Shown in pieces: positions 8,440 through 15,813 of a DNA stretch of 64,000 nucleotides. This stretch comes from JBDHAC01 sp039588215 (lineage in GTDB: Bacteria; Gemmatimonadota; Gemmatimonadetes; Palauibacterales; Palauibacteraceae): NCBI GenBank assembly GCA_039588215.1, contig JBDHAD010000039.1:15691-79690 (forward strand), given 5' to 3'. Position 1 is the first letter of the stretch. Every line of letters starts with the position of its first letter. A program made the position numbers and the translations under genes. A model generated the notes under the pieces. The model searched no databases. It was not told the origin of the DNA and saw only the letters and a program-made list of their open reading frames with translations.

Positions 8440-8871
8440 GTGTCGCGCCTGGCGCGGGAGACCCGCGTGAAGGCGCGGGAGCGGTCGTGTGCCGGAGCGA
8501 ACGCGACAGGCAATCCGTGCCGGTCCCCCGTCGTGGGGAAGGACGGCTGGTGCCCGGCCCATCGACCCGGTGGACGTGCCGAGATGCGGCGGCGGGCGCT
8601 CCGGGGTGCGATCGCCTCCCGCAAGAAGGGCCTCTCAGAGGACGAGGTACCACCGCCCCCTCAGACCCTGGAGGACGCCGTGCATTGGGCATCGTGGGTG
8701 ACGTGGGCTGTGGCGGTGGGGAAGGTCTCGGCCCGCACGGCCCGTGAGATCGGCTACAACCTCCGGGGGCTGATGGACGGTCTGGAGAAACGAGAGATCG
8801 CGGAGGAGATCGAACGTCTCCGGGGGCAAGTCGTGGAGTTGAAACGGAGGGGCAGCTTGAAAGCGGGTTGA
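8440..8871 (+). CDS. Small zinc-finger protein, likely small terminase subunit
   Basis: This is a protein of 143 residues from the GTG at 8440. A GTG at 8467 with GGGAG six bases upstream is an equally good start and would give 134 residues. It carries a CCCH-type finger near the N-terminus (C, then NPC, then CPAH), a pattern seen in HGGxxxG-type proteins that sit beside phage terminases. A helical C-terminus with coiled-coil character (EIAEEIERLRGQVVELKRR) follows. The large terminase gene lies 256 bases downstream on the same strand. The assignment as TerS rests on this position, the size and the DNA-binding-like finger. It could instead be an HNH-less regulator. Confidence 0.5.
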   Translation: MSRLARETRVKARERSCAGANATGNPCRSPVVGKDGWCPAHRPGGRAEMRRRALRGAIASRKKGLSEDEVPPPPQTLEDAVHWASWVTWAVAVGKVSARTAREIGYNLRGLMDGLEKREIAEEIERLRGQVVELKRRGSLKAG

Positions 8872-9127
8872 GGGCGGGTTGCTCCGGCAGGGATCTGCGG
8901 GCGGTGCTCCTTATCGGGCTACGGCGTCGTGAGCATACCTCCCCCCGCCGAACGTAAGGGTCGGGCGGGCATCGAAGCCGTCTGCCTTCCCACCACAAAC
9001 GACGAGTCCTGAGCGAGTTTCTGCGGCCCGAACAGGGCGGACTCTACCGAGGACACGAGGCCAGAGGCGGTCGGCCATATACCGGGCACCTGCGTCCATA
9101 TATCCCAAGCGAGGGGGAGGGCAGGAT

Positions 9128-10651
9128 GTGAGCGGGTACAGCGGTGCGCTCCGGCGACTCGACCGGGACCTCGGGGACCTCCTGGAGCACCACGATCAGG
9201 CGCGGGATCTCCGCGAGTTCGAGCGGTGGCACGATGACCCCGTGGGCTTCGTCCGGGACGTGCTCGGCGGTGTGCCCTGGAGTCGGCAAGAGGAGATCGC
9301 GGAGGCGATCAGATCGAACCCTCTGGTGGCTGTTCGCTCGTGCAACGCATCGGGAAAAGACTGGATTGCCGCGCACCTGGCCCTGTGGTGGGTCTACGCC
9401 CGGCGGGGCCTCGTTCTCCTCACGGGTCCTACGGAGCGCCAGGTCCGGGAGGTGTGCATGGGCGAGGTAGCCCGCGCTTTCCACCGGGCGAAGGATCTCC
9501 CTGGCGAACTGTTCCAGCTTGCTCTCCGGCTCGGCCAGGGCGAACAGGCGGGGATCCTGGCCTTCACGTCTACTGAGGCGAGCCGACTCACAGGCTTCCA
9601 TGCCCCTCGGGTGTTCGCTGTCCTGACGGAGGCGCAGGGCTGCCAGGACTTCGCCTGGGAGAGTGTCCTGGCGTGCGCCACGGGATCGGAGGATCGGGTC
9701 CTCGCGGTGGGAAACCCGCTCTCCCCGTCCGGGCGGTTCTATCAAGTCTCGCGGCCCCGTAGCAGCTGGGCTGCCATCCAGATCAGCGCCGAGGAGCACC
9801 CAAACCTCCAAGAGGGCCGCGTGGTGATCCCTGGCGGTCCCACACCGGAGTTCGCTGCGCGCATCGCAACCGAGTACGGGCGCGGGTCCGGGATCTACCG
9901 GGCTCGGGTCCAGGGCGAGTTCCCCGACCAGGGGGATGAAGGGCTGTTCCGGCGCTCGTGGATCGAATCGGCGGCCAAGCGATGGGAGGAGTGGCGGTAC
10001 ACGTTCGCGGAGGAAGTGCCCGTCGTCGGTGTGGACCCCGCACGGTTCGGCCCGGACCTCACGGTGGCAGCCATCCGTCGCGGTCCCGTCGTTGAGGAGC
10101 TTCTGGCCTGGAGCCAGTCGGATCTCATGGAAACCGTTGAGAAGCTGCGGGAGCTGCTCGAAAGGGCCGGGGTGACACCTGGGGAGTGCTGGACGGGGGA
10201 CACGCTGCCGGTCTCTTGGGGGAAAGGTGATCGCCTGTTCGGACCCCGACCCCTCGCTCGCCCGCTCGCTCGCGGGACCGTGATCGTAGACGAGGTAGGG
10301 CTGGGGAGCGGGGTCCTCGACCGCTTGAAGGAGCTAGGCTTTCATGCGTTCGGCTTCAACGGCGGTTCCAGCTCCGCAGATTCGGAACGGTTCGCGAACC
10401 TCAGAGCCGAGAGCTACTGGATGCTCGCCAGGCGGTTGGAGGCCGGGGAAGTGGCACTGCCTCCCGACGAACCCCTCACCGACGAGCTGCTGGCCGTCCG
10501 GTGGCGCCCTACGCCCGAGGGGAAGATCCGCATCGAAGCCAAGGACGATCTGAGGGGCCGCCTCGGACGCTCACCCGATCGGGCCGACGCCGTGGCGATG
10601 GCTCTCTGGGAGTCAGCTGCTCGGGAGGTTGCTCCGCCCCTGGTCTGGTAG
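9128..10651 (+). CDS. terL: Phage terminase large subunit
   Basis: This 507-residue protein has the two-domain plan of a DNA-packaging motor. The ATPase part has a Walker A-like SCNASGKD near residues 70-77 and a Walker B-like VFAVLTEAQG near 164. A coupling segment follows (AVGNPLSPSGRFY). The RNase H-fold nuclease has three acidic stations: VGVDPARFGPD near 300, VDEVGLGSGVLDRL near 388 and SPDRADAVAMAL near 484. The Walker B position shows Thr-Glu where Asp-Glu is usual. The gene starts at GTG after GGGGAGGG. No portal or capsid gene follows, so it would package DNA only with a helper's proheads. The call is firm as terminase-like; activity is unproven. Confidence 0.82.
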   Translation: MSGYSGALRRLDRDLGDLLEHHDQARDLREFERWHDDPVGFVRDVLGGVPWSRQEEIAEAIRSNPLVAVRSCNASGKDWIAAHLALWWVYARRGLVLLTGPTERQVREVCMGEVARAFHRAKDLPGELFQLALRLGQGEQAGILAFTSTEASRLTGFHAPRVFAVLTEAQGCQDFAWESVLACATGSEDRVLAVGNPLSPSGRFYQVSRPRSSWAAIQISAEEHPNLQEGRVVIPGGPTPEFAARIATEYGRGSGIYRARVQGEFPDQGDEGLFRRSWIESAAKRWEEWRYTFAEEVPVVGVDPARFGPDLTVAAIRRGPVVEELLAWSQSDLMETVEKLRELLERAGVTPGECWTGDTLPVSWGKGDRLFGPRPLARPLARGTVIVDEVGLGSGVLDRLKELGFHAFGFNGGSSSADSERFANLRAESYWMLARRLEAGEVALPPDEPLTDELLAVRWRPTPEGKIRIEAKDDLRGRLGRSPDRADAVAMALWESAAREVAPPLVW

Positions 10652-10690
10652 GGGGGCTTCTCCCAATGCAAGCGCGCCCGGACCGCTCCT

Positions 10691-10713
10691 CACCCCGCTC
10701 CGCCACGATCTCC
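10691..10713. repeat. Short partial copy of repeat Y
   Basis: These 23 bases share the core CTCCGCCACGATCTCC with the ends of the long repeats at 11486-11599 and 12658-12772. The copy lies 40 bases after the terminase stop, so the motif marks three junctions in the cargo region. Confidence 0.55.
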
Positions 10714-10756
10714 TCCGGCCTGGGCTGGGCTGCCTGGGCACACTCGCCAGCGGACC

Positions 10757-11524
10757 TCACTGGACGATCAGCGTGGCTGTGGTTGACCGCACGAGCGACC
10801 CGGAGGTTGCCGTGATCGTGAAGGTGAACGTTCCGGTGGGCGTACCCGGCGATGGCGGCTCCGTGACACCACCGTCACCACACGCACCGTAGGCCGTCAT
10901 GCTTGCCAGTACGATCACGACCGTCAGGAGCAAGCCATGCCAACTTCTGTTCCTTCTCTTCGCCGCCCGTCCTCCGAGAACGACAACGATGAGTCCCAGC
11001 CCGGGCAACCCAAGCCACAGCATCCGTTGCCACAGAGCGTACACGGGTGCGTGATCGCCCTGGTGGGCGGGCGGTGTCAAGGAAGCCGTGGGTGCCCTCG
11101 TAGCGACGGTCAGCGTCGAGGTCGCGTCGCTCAGCCCCAGCGTGAGGGTGCTCGGGGAGAAGGAGTCGGTAGTGAAAGCGGGCAGGTCAGAGCAGGTGAA
11201 CGACACCGGATCTTCCGGGGAGGCGCCCAGCGGGCTGATCGTGACCGTGTAGGTGGCTGAGCCGCCTTGTGTGACCGTCACACTGCTGGGCGATGCGGCC
11301 ACGGTGTAGTCGGGTAACACGACGCAGTTGGAGAACTCCGACGTGTTGTTATCCGGATCGGTCGCCGTCGCTGTCATGTACGGATCAACGGCTGCTATGG
11401 CGGTGGTTACGGTGAAGTTGGCATCACCATTGGCGTCGGTCGTCACGCTCGCGCTACCGAGGAAGCTCTCACCCTCCCCATAGCCGGCCGAACGACTTTC
11501 GGGGTATCTTCGGGTGTCCGGAGC
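10757..11524 (-). pseudogene. C-terminal fragment of an Ig-like surface protein
   Basis: The frame is open from 11524 to the stop at 10757 but has no good start; a GTG at 11446 lies in the middle of a domain. The visible part reads as beta-sandwich modules (GEGESFLGSASVTTD, then ATDPDNNTSEFS, then SVTVTQGGSATYTVTIS), a membrane-like pair of hydrophobic segments and a short strand-rich tail ending in TATLIVQ. This is the typical C-terminal end of very large surface proteins in Acidobacteria and relatives. Coding similarity stops at about 11485, exactly where repeat Y begins. The 5' part has therefore probably been replaced. It is most likely a non-functional remnant. Confidence 0.6.
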
Positions 11525-11599
11525 CTAGAAAACCGGCCTGCGGGCCGCTCAGGCGGTCAGAACGGGATTCTGGCTCGCTCCAGCTCCGCCACGATCTCC
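11486..11599. repeat. Repeat Y, copy 1 (114 bp)
   Basis: This is an imperfect direct repeat of 12658-12772, very similar throughout with a few substitutions and one-base gaps. It contains a small GC-rich inverted repeat (GGCCTGCGGGCC). Copy 1 forms the boundary of the truncated surface-protein fragment. The two copies bracket a gene (11747-12505) and repeat X copy A. Confidence 0.75.
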
Positions 11600-11719
11600 T
11601 TCGCGCGGGGGAGGGCCCGTCTTGACCGACTCCGCGGATCCTCCGCACGTTGCTTCCTATTCCCCATTCGGCTGCGGGACGCCCGCAGTGTCCAGGTACG
11701 CCCTCGCAGCCTTTCAGGA

Positions 11720-11730
11720 GTTAGGTAGCC
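11720..11730. repeat. Left arm of an 11-bp inverted repeat around the DUF6090-like gene
   Basis: GTTAGGTAGCC here is the exact reverse complement of GGCTACCTAAC at 12509-12519. The arms lie 16 bases before the start and 3 bases after the stop of the gene between them. Confidence 0.6.
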
Positions 11731-11746
11731 ACGCGGACAGAGGCCA

Positions 11747-12505
11747 ATGGATAAGACCAGATCGTATCGACGATACCTGGTCGAGAGTGCGGCGATTGTG
11801 ATCAGTATTCTGATCGCATTTAGCATCGACGCTTCCTGGGATCAGTGGCAGGAGGGGCGCGAGGAGCAGCAGATACTTCGCTCGTTGCACGCTGAGCTGC
11901 TGTCGAACCAGATGCGCCTGGCTGAGCAAACTCGATTTCACGAGGACGTTCGACTCGCCATTCGCCTTCTGTTGACCGAGGCGGCCTCTCCCACCCCCAC
12001 ATTGAGCGTCGATTCGCTTGACGCCCTAATCGGGAAGGCCAGCTGGTTTAACCCCGGGAGCACGTTCGAAATGTCCGCTTACGACGCGGTCGTCCTGGGG
12101 GGAAGCCTCACCGTCATCGACAACCGATCTTTACGCCAGAGGATTACGGCGTGGAGCAGGGAGGTCGCCAGAGTCACGCGAACCGAGGCACAGGACTACG
12201 ACACGTTCTCCAACGTTTGGATGCCGTTCCTTAGAGACAATGCCTACCTGCCGCAGATCCACAACGCGATCACAGTACAACCGGGAAGTGGTGACGAGAA
12301 CTACATTGGTGACGAGAACTACATTCCGGACGTACCGTTGACCCGTCATGCGACACGCCACACCGAGCTCCTCCATGATCGCCGGTTTCAGAATGTGCTG
12401 TTGCACCGGCTCTGGGTTCAAGGTGACATCCTGCACGAGTACGAGGAGCTTACGCCGAACCTCTCGTCGCTGGTCGAGTTGCTGGCCAGCGCGATTCGTG
12501 ATTAA
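11747..12505 (+). CDS. Single-pass membrane protein, DUF6090-like
   Basis: This 252-residue protein opens with a basic stretch and a transmembrane helix (about residues 13-30). A helical segment reading DASWDQWQEGREEQQILRSL follows, which is characteristic of the DUF6090-type proteins of Bacteroidota and Gemmatimonadota. The remaining 200 residues are helical with no catalytic motif that I recognise. A short duplication (GDENYI twice, near residues 184-195) is visible. The gene is a stand-alone cassette: an exact 11-bp inverted repeat sits immediately outside the coding region, and long direct repeats (copies of Y) lie beyond it on both sides. Only a weak ribosome binding site is seen. The function is unknown. 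Confidence 0.65.
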   Translation: MDKTRSYRRYLVESAAIVISILIAFSIDASWDQWQEGREEQQILRSLHAELLSNQMRLAEQTRFHEDVRLAIRLLLTEAASPTPTLSVDSLDALIGKASWFNPGSTFEMSAYDAVVLGGSLTVIDNRSLRQRITAWSREVARVTRTEAQDYDTFSNVWMPFLRDNAYLPQIHNAITVQPGSGDENYIGDENYIPDVPLTRHATRHTELLHDRRFQNVLLHRLWVQGDILHEYEELTPNLSSLVELLASAIRD

Positions 12506-12508
12506 TGC

Positions 12509-12519
12509 GGCTACCTAAC
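12509..12519. repeat. Right arm of the 11-bp inverted repeat
   Basis: GGCTACCTAAC is the exact reverse complement of 11720-11730 and begins 3 bases after the TAA of the DUF6090-like gene. Confidence 0.6.
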
Positions 12520-12592
12520 ACCATTAAGAAGGACTAGGTCAAGGGTGCACAGGCAATCACCGCGACGGGCAGCGCCCGTGTTCTGGCACCTC

Positions 12593-12622
12593 AGCCGTCT
12601 CGTGCGTCCCAGACCCAACCGG
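12593..12622. repeat. Repeat X, copy A (30 bp)
   Basis: This copy matches the core AGCCGTCTCGTGCGTCCCAG and the following bases of copies B and C with one mismatch. It lies about 90 bases after the DUF6090-like gene in non-coding DNA. Confidence 0.75.
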
Positions 12623-12657
12623 TAGGGGAAAGACGACGCACTCACGCGCCCGTGGAC

Positions 12658-12772
12658 GGCCGAGCGACTTTCGGGGTATCTTCGGGTGTCCGGCGCCGAG
12701 AAAACCCGGCCTGCGGGCCGCTCAGGCCGTCAAGAAGGGATTCTGGCTCACCCCCGCTCCGCCACGATCTCC
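12658..12772. repeat. Repeat Y, copy 2 (115 bp)
   Basis: This is the second long copy of repeat Y, in the same orientation as copy 1. It ends 17 bases short of the sulfatase stop codon on the opposite strand, so it again sits exactly at a gene boundary. Confidence 0.75.
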
Positions 12773-12788
12773 CCAGCCGCCGCGACCC

Positions 12789-15257
12789 TCACCGGATGTA
12801 GCCCAGTCTCCGCAGTTGTTCGAGCTGTTCGGGCCGCAGCTCTACCGACTGACCTCCGCCCAAAATGAGCGCCCGCAGCGCCGCGTTGGCCTCGACCTGT
12901 GCCTCGAGGAGCTTTGTGTACCGCTCTACCAGATCCGGTCGATTTTCGTTGATCGGGCGCTCCAGCAGTGGGTCGTCCCAGAGATCGTAGACCAGCAGGC
13001 GCTCACGAGGCGGGGTCCGGCTCTTCCTGTACCCGGACTCTGTGCATCTAAACAGCGCGTCGCCGCCCCCCACGGCGATAACTTCGACCTGGGGATCGTC
13101 GGGTCGGACGCACAGCGAGGCACCCCAGCGGCCGTCGATCACCTCCATGTTTCCCACCAGCTCCCCTGAGATCACATCGATCAAGAGCATCTCCACGAAC
13201 ACGGGGCCGTGCTCCCACTCTTCCTCCGTGACCTGCCCCAGCAGCAGGGGCGCGAGCGAGTGGCCCTGCCGTACCTCGGGCTGGGGAAGTCCCGTCAGGT
13301 CCAGCAGCGTCGGGAGCACGTCGATCATCGACACGGGCGTGCGGATTCTCCGCCCTCCCTCGATGTGGCCGGGCCAGACGAACAGGAGTGGCACGCGAGT
13401 AGCGAATGGGTGGATGTGAGGGGCGTCTCTCGCGTGACCGGGCATGCTCCGGCCACTCCCGGCAGGATACCCGTGATCGGACGCGATCACGAGGATCGTG
13501 TTCTCCCACCGACCCTCCGCCTTGAGCCGCGCCACGAACCGCTCCAGGTGGTGGTCCTGGTGTGCCATCCCCTCATCGTAGAGGGCCTGCTGCAAGAGGG
13601 CGTGCCGCTCCACCAAGACGGTGTCCTCCCAGTCCATGGCCTCGTCCAACTCGATGTACTGGGCCCTTCGTTCCGGCGTGATGAAGAGCCCGGAGAACGG
13701 GGCCATCGGCCGAAAGGGCCGGTGCACATCGGTCGTCTGGAAGTGCGCCCAGTAGGGGGTGCCCGGATACGCCTCCCGCCAATCCCAGAAGGCGCGGTGC
13801 AGGTGCTGGGAGGAAACGGTGGGCACGGGCGGATCGAGCACACGGACCAGGTCAACTCCGCGCTCCAGGCCCGACGCGGTCGCGGCGAAGGGGTTCGAGA
13901 CGAACACGCCGGTCTGGTAGCCGACTCTGCCGAAGTGCTCGGTCATCGTCGTCACGCCGTCGGGGATCTTGTCGGATATCGAGCGGAAGCGGTCGATCGC
14001 ACTGTACAGCAGGGAGGTCATGAAGGAAGACGTGGACAGCGGCGTCGAAGTGGCGTTGCTGTACGCGCTCTCGAACACCACGGCATCCTCGGCGAGACGC
14101 TCGAGAAAGGGCGTGGTCCGCCGATTGTACCCGTACAGGCTCATCCAGTCGGCACCGGCGCCATCGATGACGTAGAAGATCACGTCGGGATTGCCAGAAG
14201 TCCGTGAGCCCGACACCGTCGGGGCTCCCCAGAACCCCACGGCACCGGGATCCTCGGCTTCGATCTCAAGGCCCAGGGTTACCTCCCGACCCGCGTACGC
14301 CGACAGATGCGCCGTGTGTTGGACCCAAGAGCTCGGATCCGTTAGCACCTCCTCCAGCAGCCTCTCGGCAGCACCGCCCGACGACGCCACGTCCACCCGG
14401 AACGTGACGGGCTGGTCTTCGCGATGAACCCCGAGTGCAACATCGAGGCGAGGCGCTTCGGGCAGCGCGATCCTATACTCCAGGCGTCCGGGCGCATGCC
14501 CCAGGATCGCACGCTGGAGCCGATCGCCCAGTCCGACGGTCGCGACCCCCGAGGGAACATCGGCATACACGGCGGCTTTCGGTACGACGGTGATCGAGAG
14601 TAGCTCGATGGCCGCCTCCTCCGCTTCCCTGGTGCCGGTGAACCAAACGCCGAGATGCGTCAGGGGCCCCTCTAACTCCTCGGGAGCTATCCAGTCTTCG
14701 ATCCAGTCGAGTCGGTAGGACTGGACGACGCCGTCCGTGATCACAGGCACGCCCAAACCGCTGACAACGAAGGGTATGTCGTAGTAGTAGTGTGGATTCT
14801 TTGGATCGTGGTTGAAGGCCACCCCGATGTCCCACACCGGTCCGCGGGCGCGGGCTCGAACCTCGACGTATGCCCAGTCCTGGAGGGCCAACCCCGGCGG
14901 CAGCTCCACGTAGACGGCGCCGACCGGACTCTCCGTGCTGGGCCAGGTGCTCTGCCTGACGGCGCGGACACGCAGGGCGTCCCCACTGTAGGAGGTTTCG
15001 ACACTGCCTCGTCTCTCCAGCGTGCTTGTCGGCCTCCAGCCCGGCTGGGGCTCATCGAATCGCCATTCGATCAGCTCCGGCGGGTCCCGAGGCAGCTCGA
15101 GGCCAGACGCGGTGGCAGCCTCGAGATGATCCTCCAGGTGGAGCGGCATCTCGACCGTGAGGACGGGAGCGCCGGACGGTGCGCCCGAGCAGTTGACGAG
15201 TGAGAGGCTCAGTAGGGTGGCGGGGAGGATCCGAATAACGACGCAACCGAGGCTCAT
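12789..15257 (-). CDS. Exported sulfatase-superfamily protein
   Basis: This 822-residue protein has a signal peptide (lipobox-like LVNC, Cys23), a long N-terminal beta-rich region (about 30-350) and an alkaline phosphatase/sulfatase domain. Metal-site landmarks are VIDGAGAD near 366, SDHGYPAG near 596 and a histidine-rich loop HARDAPHIHP. The usual formylglycine Cys/Ser-x-Pro-x-Arg is absent; the nucleophile region reads TSTPLSTSSFMTS, closer to phosphotransferase-type members with Ser or Thr. The real activity may thus be a hydrolase or a phospho-group transfer, not sulfate ester hydrolysis. The ATG at 15257 has a perfect AGGAGG seven bases upstream; the longer frame from 15323 has none. It is unusual cargo for a phage-like element. 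Confidence 0.78.
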   Translation of the reverse strand: MSLGCVVIRILPATLLSLSLVNCSGAPSGAPVLTVEMPLHLEDHLEAATASGLELPRDPPELIEWRFDEPQPGWRPTSTLERRGSVETSYSGDALRVRAVRQSTWPSTESPVGAVYVELPPGLALQDWAYVEVRARARGPVWDIGVAFNHDPKNPHYYYDIPFVVSGLGVPVITDGVVQSYRLDWIEDWIAPEELEGPLTHLGVWFTGTREAEEAAIELLSITVVPKAAVYADVPSGVATVGLGDRLQRAILGHAPGRLEYRIALPEAPRLDVALGVHREDQPVTFRVDVASSGGAAERLLEEVLTDPSSWVQHTAHLSAYAGREVTLGLEIEAEDPGAVGFWGAPTVSGSRTSGNPDVIFYVIDGAGADWMSLYGYNRRTTPFLERLAEDAVVFESAYSNATSTPLSTSSFMTSLLYSAIDRFRSISDKIPDGVTTMTEHFGRVGYQTGVFVSNPFAATASGLERGVDLVRVLDPPVPTVSSQHLHRAFWDWREAYPGTPYWAHFQTTDVHRPFRPMAPFSGLFITPERRAQYIELDEAMDWEDTVLVERHALLQQALYDEGMAHQDHHLERFVARLKAEGRWENTILVIASDHGYPAGSGRSMPGHARDAPHIHPFATRVPLLFVWPGHIEGGRRIRTPVSMIDVLPTLLDLTGLPQPEVRQGHSLAPLLLGQVTEEEWEHGPVFVEMLLIDVISGELVGNMEVIDGRWGASLCVRPDDPQVEVIAVGGGDALFRCTESGYRKSRTPPRERLLVYDLWDDPLLERPINENRPDLVERYTKLLEAQVEANAALRALILGGGQSVELRPEQLEQLRRLGYIR

Positions 15258-15338
15258 CGGGGTGCCTCCTGCAGATACAGCGGCTCCGGGCCCAGCCCGG
15301 GCGGGCGAGTCGCTTGGTACCACCTCGGGCGAAGGGCG

Positions 15339-15482
15339 TCAGCTCACGCGAAACGGGGAGTTGTAGAACTGATTCTCCGGAAGGTAGATGATCCGTTCGA
15401 GAAGGTCGATGCTCGTGGACGGGCTCGCGCTCCGCTCGACCAGGCGCTGCGCGAGTTCCTGGGCGGGTTCTACTTCGCTAGA
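15339..15482 (-). pseudogene. C-terminal remnant of an unidentified gene upstream of the sulfatase
   Basis: A minus-strand frame of 47 codons, open from an in-frame TGA at 15483-15485, ends in natural-looking sequence (IDLLERIIYLPENQFYNSPF, then RVS and stop). It ends 82 bases before the sulfatase start on the same strand. Codon usage is like the neighbours. I read it as the tail of a gene that once preceded the sulfatase in an operon and was cut off by the rearranged DNA to its right. I do not recognise the family. Confidence 0.4.
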
Positions 15483-15570
15483 TCAGCGTATCAGACCTCT
15501 AACGGTACGCTGGAATAGCGCACGAAGGCGCGTGGTGTATGCTGTTCCAGCGAGATACGCCGGGGTAGCG

Positions 15571-15614
15571 GGCCGATTCTAAGTCCGATGCGTCTACCGT
15601 TCTGCCACCCCGCC
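15571..15614 (-). pseudogene. tRNA-Leu-like 5' half (anticodon TAG), truncated
   Basis: Read on the minus strand, the sequence starts GGCGGGGTGGCAGAACGGTA, continues GACGC and TCGGA, and then has an anticodon loop CTTAGAA. This is the normal opening of a bacterial tRNA-Leu with anticodon TAG. The anticodon stem is broken (TCGGA faces TCGGC) and no T arm or matching acceptor strand follows. It is therefore a tRNA half or decayed tRNA within the element, possibly a relic of another integration site or of a phage tRNA. Confidence 0.4.
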
Positions 15615-15697
15615 CATCTAACGGACGTGCGATGCTGCTGCGGACGAGGGGGCTGAACGGGCGAGGTGCAGGCAAGAGCGAGCATAGACCCGACATC

Positions 15698-15732
15698 AGC
15701 CGTCTCGTGCGTCCCAGACCCAGCCGGGGAGG
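15698..15732. repeat. Repeat X, copy B (35 bp)
   Basis: This copy is identical over its full 35 bases to copy C at 17014-17048 and nearly identical to copy A. It lies in the non-coding stretch 15483-15813 between the truncated operon remnant and the 3' end of the Cys-rich lipoprotein gene. Apart from the tRNA-like half, this repeat and one hairpin, I see nothing else in that stretch. Confidence 0.8.
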
Positions 15733-15751
15733 AAGCTGACCTGATGTGGAA

Positions 15752-15778
15752 AGGGGCGGCCCCGGTGGAGCCGCCCCT
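15752..15778 (-). terminator. Possible terminator of the Cys-rich lipoprotein gene
   Basis: A 9-bp perfect stem (AGGGGCGGC with GCCGCCCCT) with a 9-base loop lies 36 bases beyond the stop of the minus-strand lipoprotein gene. It is followed on that strand by TTTCC. The short T run makes it a weak intrinsic terminator. Confidence 0.4.
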
Positions 15779-15813
15779 CCTGCGTTGCCCAGCGGGGTCT
15801 GAGGATTGGGCGC

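Noticed and set aside
11720..12519. Integron gene cassette with attC
   Set aside because: The inverted-repeat arms match the GTTRRRY and RYYYAAC core boxes, but no RYYYAAC lies 60-140 bases before the left arm, no GTTRRRY follows the right arm, and there is no IntI-type integrase.
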